This document shows, piece after piece, positions 58,509 through 64,000 of a DNA stretch of 64,000 nucleotides; position 1 is the stretch's first letter, and each line of letters opens with the position of its first letter. This stretch comes from Pinus tabuliformis. Its lineage: Eukaryota > Streptophyta > Pinopsida > Pinales > Pinaceae. Location of the stretch: NCBI GenBank assembly GCA_031772625.1, contig CM062816.1, positions 828,426,556 through 828,490,555 on the forward strand, given 5' to 3'. The notes under the pieces are model-generated. The model was not told where the DNA came from, did no database searches, and saw nothing but the letters and a program-made list of their open reading frames with translations. Made by a program: the position numbers and the translations under genes.

Positions 58509-58532
58509 AAAAAAGAAATTTCCATACGAGAG

Positions 58533-60458
58533 TTATTTCGTTGTATGCAGAAAGGGTGTGTCAGAAACATAATTGATTAATTAATATGCATAGGAATAGT
58601 TAAATTGAGATTTTATTATGAAGAATGCAGTAGTTTGGATCAACTAAAATGAAAAGTTTCTCTGGATTTTCATATTCTGCGGAATGCAATCTATGCAGTT
58701 CTAAGGACATTGTGATAGTATTATATTATTAAGAGATATATCAATTGTGTTTAAAGCAACAACACAACATTTGTTATAGTCGATAAGTTGAGAGAATATT
58801 TTCAGAAATTTATAGAAAACATTATCATAGCATTGACATAGAGCTAGATTCCATAACAGTTGTATTCAGAATCAAATTTCAATAACCACGACCATATTTA
58901 AGATACATACGAGATAATATTAAAAAAATAGTCATAAAAGGCAAAATTGTTGAACCGAGTCAGAACTGTAGAATGAAAACTGTAAATTAAATGTGTTTGT
59001 TCTACCGGAAACTGGGATAGCTCTTTCTTAAACCATAACACTAAAAAAGGCATCTGCAACCAAAAAACAACAATTTGTATATAGTAATTAGAAGACATCA
59101 CTATAACATAAAAAACAAAGCTAAATTCTCTTATATTAGCTAATTGAAAATCAAATGTTGAACAATTTGAAAATATCTACGTTATGCAAAATCGTTTGTC
59201 GTGACTATTCTTATGTTAGATTTGTTACGAGTGGATGAATCGGTTGAACAAATGGGTTAACCATAACTTTATTGTGTTATCACTCAGGTTGTCCTTAAGC
59301 TCCTGAAAGGATACGGCCGAGGTAACCACAAACCAATCTATGGATTACAGGTTCTAGCCCACCTGCAATCAGAGAGGGCTCTCTCTTTCTGATTTAGCTT
59401 TGTTGATAATGATTTTAGGCTAGCTATTGAAGTTCAGGGGTTTTGTTTAAGTTTGGTGGGAAGGATGATGCCTTCAAGTAGAGAGGCAAAACATAGTCTG
59501 TTAGGTTTCAGACCATTGGGCGTGGAGTCATGGAGTAAGACTGCTGGTGTGTTTTCTTGGTCACAACAAAAAATATGGAGCAGGGTAGCTGCTCATGAAA
59601 CAACACTTAAGCTTAAAAGGATGGAAAGAGGGCTAAGGTATGAGAGGCAACAAAGAATCTCTCAAACAGGTTAGTAGAAAGAAGATGAATGAAATCTATC
59701 TGGGAGCAGTTAAGAATTCCTAGATAACAGTCATTCATATGTGAAATAGATCAAACATGAGCCATAAAGGAATTCATATTTATGCCTAAATCAAGAGGAA
59801 AACATTAATAAGCCATAGAAACTGAGCATAGAGTGCGGCTAAGCAAATTCTAAACCAATCCTTTGTTCCGTAACTTAAGCATATGTGAAATTGGAATAAC
59901 AGAGGTAAGAAACACTTATTGATTCATACTGCAGCACAAGAATTCCACATTCATTTTTTCAGACCATTAGACACAGAGCAGTCCATTCTCCAAGCTTGTA
60001 AGCAGTCTTTGGTTATAGAAAAAGTATCAGACATACAGTGCGAGTCTCTTCAGGAATACATTAGCCGACCAACCCTTTTCACAATGCAGAGGGTTGTATA
60101 TTTACAAAAATTGGATACAAAAATATCTAGATGAGAAGTTAATAGGTCATAACTTCTTTACCAACTTCTAAGGAGCGGTTGATGAGAAAGTAAATGCTGA
60201 AATAAAGATAAATGTAACAGCTGCTCTTTCTGTCAGTGAATATTGACTTTTGAGTACAATTAAGTCGGCTGGGGCTGCGCTTTCAAAAATCCGTGCCTTT
60301 AAGCTTGCCGTCCCAGCTCTTTGCTTCGTCACTGCTCTGACCTGCCCTGCACATTCCTTAATTGCTCTGTTCGGTGCTTTCGTGCCTTATCCTGCGCCTG
60401 CTGCTGACCTGTAGCTGACTGAGATTTTGAAATAAACAAAAAGAGGCAAAAACTGAAA
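58533..60458. other. Intergenic DNA, no gene seen
   Basis: 58533-59300 is AT-rich and continues the left flank of the LINE (51000-51318) in character. 59300-59680 has an open plus-strand stretch of 73 codons without features. 60240-60420 is GC-rich and lies just after the minus-strand ORF at 60459, perhaps its 3' UTR. No RNA gene or known repeat recognised. Confidence 0.55.
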
Positions 60459-63400
60459 TCACCTGGGCAATACGGCCAGCATTGCCTGCCACCAATCCTC
60501 GGGAGGTAATTGATGCTGTTGTATTTTGACAAGTGTCTCATCGGCCTCTGTATACTTGTAATAATTTGGCGGCATTTCAAACAGGTGATTAACTTCATGC
60601 TCCATGTAAAATAAGCTTTCCAGCCTATCATAGAGGGTTTGTCCTGAAGGCGGCCCTGCCTCTGCTGTAGAACTTGATGCAGCAGTAAGCTGATTGGTGA
60701 CATAATTATTAAGCCTGGTTGCATATTGGTCACGTGTCAACAATTTTCCAGCGCTGGTTAGTAGGCTGGGCAATCCTCTAGTTTGCAGTGCTGCAAGTTT
60801 CGTGTCAAAATTGTCTACATCCCTCTGTATTTCCTGACATCTTGCTTCTAGAGTTTGCACAAAGATTCTCAATGTGGGCACCCTCTTTACTGTTAATATG
60901 GCCTCTATTCGGTTCATGATATGCAGCGCTGCCAGCTCTTCCTTAGTCTGATGATTCAGAAAATTAATCATTCTGTTGGCCTACTCAGGCATATTTCCCA
61001 ATGCTGCTTTGGCTCTCTGAATTTCGAACTTAGCAAGGCCAAGTAATTGTAATTCTACCTGTTCATACATTGCCTGGATTGACCTCCATTGGCTGGTGAT
61101 TGACCGATTAATCTTGACCCAGAGAATCTTCTTTATTTCAGCCAGGGTCTTGTCCAATGACAGCTCTTTCTCCAAGGTTTTAATTTTGTCCTTCAGGGCC
61201 TTAATCTCCCTTGTCTGCTCAGCCACTGTCATTTTGGACCTATCATATTTTTCTTCCAGTTTGGCCAGCTTTTCTTTGGCCTCCTTTATCTCTGTTGCCT
61301 GCAGCTTTAACTCATTGACAGCTCTTTTCAATTCATCCATGCTCATGCCTGTTTCAAGTGCTGCTGTTGTTGATGTTGTGGCTTCTGTAGCTGTTGTGGT
61401 AGTTGTTGGAATATTTGGAGGAGTTACCACTGCTTGTGCAGATGGAATAGCAACAACAGTCGGAACTATTTGAGGCAGCTGGGAGGTCGACTCTCCTTGC
61501 TTTCCTTGTAGTGCTCTCTCCAACTCCCCTTCCAAATCAATTACTCTATGGTTCAATTTCATCATCAAATCCAATTGATCCTCAGCTTCTTTCTCTTTCT
61601 GTATTTCTCCTGTTTAGGGTGCTCAGTAGGAAGCAACCTCAATCTCTTTTTCAATGCAGCTATATCATTATCTTTCTTTTTCATAAGGGCCCTCACACCC
61701 TTAGGATCCTTAGGATCATGTCCTAAATGAACCATAATGTCCTCCAATGTTTTGATTCTATTGTCTTTGGCTGTGGAGGATAATCTTTCAAAATCCAGTT
61801 GAGTGTTAGTATTCTTCAATGATTCCTTCAACTCATGGGCCAGTGTGGCCTTCTCTGCAAGGGTGGCATAAACCATTTCCCCTGTTTGCTTATGTAGCTC
61901 TATTTGATCCATGGGGTGAATGTCCTTGGCCAGGACCTCTAAACTTGTCCTAGCAAAATCTGCAGCTAACTGTGGCTGCTGAATCTTGGGCTTGAAGTGG
62001 TTGACAATCATCTTTTCTTGTTTGATGTCAAATGCTACCATCAATATTTCCTTCTTGGCGGGTGTTGCTTTTGGGAATTGATCATATAGTTGCACTCTAA
62101 GTAGCTCATTTTGAGCTTTGATTTCTTTGAAGCTGGCTTTGACGCTAGCTGGTCTCTTGCCCTGTTGTGTGGAGGAAGACACCTCCATGTCGTGCTGTCT
62201 GTCTTGCTCTTGCTGAAAAGAGCTTGTAGGTGTGTGCTGGCTTGCTTCCCTTCTTGGGCTTTCTATGACCTCCTCATTGACCTCCTCCTCAATTGGAGGA
62301 TCAACTCTTTGCCTCTTAGATTCAGACTGCTATATAGACCCACTAGCAGGTGTGGAGTCTTCTCGGTCTAGCTTTCTGCCTCTTTCTTCATTGACCGGAG
62401 TTTGCAGAGGTGGCACTTGTAGTGCCTCTGTTTGTTGAGGAGGGGTCTGCCCTTGAGTTTTTTCGGTTGAAGTGACTGGCTGTTCAGTGGCCATTGGTTG
62501 TTCTGTCTCCATTGGCTCTTTTCCTTTGGCTGTACCTGTTGCTGATGTAGATGCTCCTTGGGCAGCTTGTGAAGCTACAGCTGTATATGTGCCTTCTTCC
62601 ACTTGGTATGGTAGCTTGAAAGTCACCTGGTCAGCAGAATCCAAGTCAAGAGTTTTTTCAAGATCTTTAGCAGTTTGCTCCAAAATTTCCTCTTGAGTGA
62701 ATTCTTCAACTAAAGTGCCTTGTGCCCATGCGTCTTGATTAGCATATTTTTCGATGTGTGGGTTTTTGCAGTGGTCATAGGGTGTCAATCTATATTTGAC
62801 CCTTCTGGCATTAATAAAGCCAAGCGGGTCATAAGGGACCCACCAGAAACTTCTTTTCAATTTGAGTTGATCCTTGAGTATCAGGTCAGCATCTTGCCAA
62901 CCTTCCTTCTTGTTCATGATGAAGGGGCCTAGGTGGTCTTTGAATTTGAGTTGTGCCTTCTTCTTGGTGCTGTGAAAATGAGTCAAATCTGAATTTATAA
63001 GCTGCCTGTAGTATTCCAAGGCAAACAGCCTCATTGGCACATATCTTGGGAGCCTGTAAGGACAAAGCTCGCAGCCATAGATTCTAATCACAGTGTGGTT
63101 CTGATATAGGTACCAATCACCTACTTTGTAGCTCTTAGATAGCTGTAATAGCTTCTGCATCTCATAAGTGATTCCGGGAGGGGGAGCTTTCATCAAGAGG
63201 CAGGAGACTGGATAAACGAACTGGTCAATGAACTCACAGTACGAATAAGGAGAATGTCGGACTTGATGGAAAACAGATGACCAGAAGACAACAGATCTTC
63301 TTTCTCCCTTTGAATCCAATTTCTTGATGGGGCATTGGAAGCTTTCAGACTGATAATACATGAGCAAATGATAGATGTATGAGGAATATTTGAAAACTCC

Positions 63401-64000
63401 TTGCCTATCTAGCCTAATGAGCTGGTCATGGAATTTATTTGCTATAAACTTGGCGTAGTTATACTTGACAGCAGGAGGCTGTCCTTGGCTAAATGAAGAC
63501 AACAGAACCAACACTGTCTCATCCACATGCTCACTTGTTGTGAAACCCAACACATAGGATATCATGTCTATAAGTAACTTACCCACCTCATTGAAATGGT
63601 CATATGGGAATGGAGGTGGCTCCTTAGGTTGACAATCTGCCCTCATAAAGGTCTTAGCAATTTTTTCAATCTTGGGGCCAGGGAGCCAAGAGGCTTCTTC
63701 CAGTAAGTTATTCATGGAGAAGGGAAATAATATCTGAGTCTGTTTGAAATTCAACATCTGGTTGATGGAGTCGGGTGTGATATGAAAGAGTATGCTCCCA
63801 GATGGAGACTTAACTGCCCTATGAGTTGGCTCATAATTTGCAACACATAGGTGAATAATTTCAGGAAAAATATTGACAGAGGGGAGGAAATAGTGTGGCA
63901 AATTGGACTCCCATATGCCATACATGTCGGATTTATTTATGAAACTGTTTCTCAGCTGGCAGTAGGTATGCAAATGATTTCTGTTTCCAACCAGGTCTTG
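60459..64000 (-). pseudogene. Long unidentified protein, 5' end outside window, lightly broken
   Basis: One minus-strand coding stretch of about 1180 codons, open at the window edge, ends TGA at 60461-60459. Lesions: TAG at 62332-62330, a one-base frameshift between 61616 and 61568, TAG at 60983-60981. Residues 1-420 are globular: FLPSVNIFPEIIHLC, GSILFHITPDSINQMLNF, HFNEVGKLLIDMISYVLGF, FWSSVFHQVRHSPYSYCEFI, SFWWVPYDPLGFIN. A Gln/Thr/Pro/Glu-rich linker follows (62600-62190). The last 570 residues are coiled-coil-prone (KDNDIAALKKRLRLLPTEHP, ELKRAVNELKLQATEIKEAK, EARCQEIQRDVDNFDTKLAA). No RT, protease, integrase or zinc finger. The N-terminal part loosely recalls plant mobile-element proteins of the transposase-28/PMD type, but I cannot confirm that. 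Higher GC and few lesions mark it as younger than its surroundings. Confidence 0.6.

Larger units (their letters stand above)
51328..58514 (+). mobile_element. Near full-length L1-type LINE
   Basis: Order: short 5' UTR, ORF1 51398-52950, ORF2 52950-57275 (endonuclease, RT, zf-RVT, RNase H), 3' UTR with a 360-bp tandem duplication, A6 end at 58509-58514 and TSD. 7.19 kb with a TSD at both ends implies an essentially full-length insertion. Stops and frameshifts in both ORFs make it inactive, but the lesions are fewer than in the remnant at 34330-36371. It codes on the plus strand. The C-terminal RNase H is typical of plant L1 elements. Confidence 0.88.

Noticed and set aside
61096..61473. Plus-strand ORF of 125 codons rich in Ser, Val and Ala
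   Set aside because: Antisense to the coiled-coil part of the long minus-strand frame; its composition is that expected of a complement of Glu/Lys/Thr-rich coding DNA.

Overview
The window is plant nuclear DNA made almost entirely of retroelements. I see no intact host gene, no rRNA or tRNA gene, no CRISPR array and nothing prokaryotic. The evidence is Ty3/gypsy (chromovirus and Tat) LTR retrotransposons with 5-bp target-site duplications (TSDs), plant L1-type LINEs with zf-RVT and C-terminal RNase H, old solo LTRs, tRNA-derived SINE-like pieces and long AT-rich decayed stretches. Nested old elements with few recent ones suggest a large slowly purged genome such as a conifer. The species is inference. 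Nearly every coding region carries stops or frameshifts, so I call them pseudogenes.

Layout. (1) 1-1244: minus-strand partial LTR (family S), inserted in the 3' half of a plus-strand chromovirus (element A; integrase 1245-2700, PPT, LTR from 2797). (2) 3848-12433: complete minus-strand Ty3/gypsy element (B) with GAAAT TSDs and an initiator-Met PBS; its 3' LTR contains an unrelated solo LTR (5096-6163). 12439-14366 is probably the rest of element A's LTR. (3) 15488-26995: complete plus-strand Tat-type element with ATAAG TSDs and order gag-PR-aRNH-RT-RNH-INT; a family S solo LTR (24851-26536) sits in its 3' LTR. (4) 27001-34330: AT-rich decayed DNA with tandem repeats, two SINE-like copies, an unidentified broken ORF (29268-30065) and a dispersed repeat R (33040-33510). 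(5) 34330-36371: 3' remnant of a LINE. (6) 38570-45510: a second copy of repeat R split by two insertions, a poly(A) retroposon of unknown type (38720-42568, itself carrying a solo LTR) and a 2.7-kb minus-strand non-autonomous LTR element (42692-45382) encoding a coiled-coil protein. (7) 45511-51318: degenerate direct repeats. (8) 51328-58514: near full-length LINE with ORF1, ORF2, poly(A) and TSD, and a 360-bp duplication in its 3' UTR. (9) 60459-64000: minus-strand remains of a protein of about 1180 codons that I do not recognise, running off the window.

Most interesting items: the unknown long ORF at the right edge; the small coiled-coil LTR element, both LTRs of which contain an internal copy of the primer-binding site and LTR end; the retroposon whose reading frame is restored exactly when its solo LTR and one TSD are removed; and a GCCGTNNGATC-type motif shared by family S LTRs and the LINE 3' UTR repeat.
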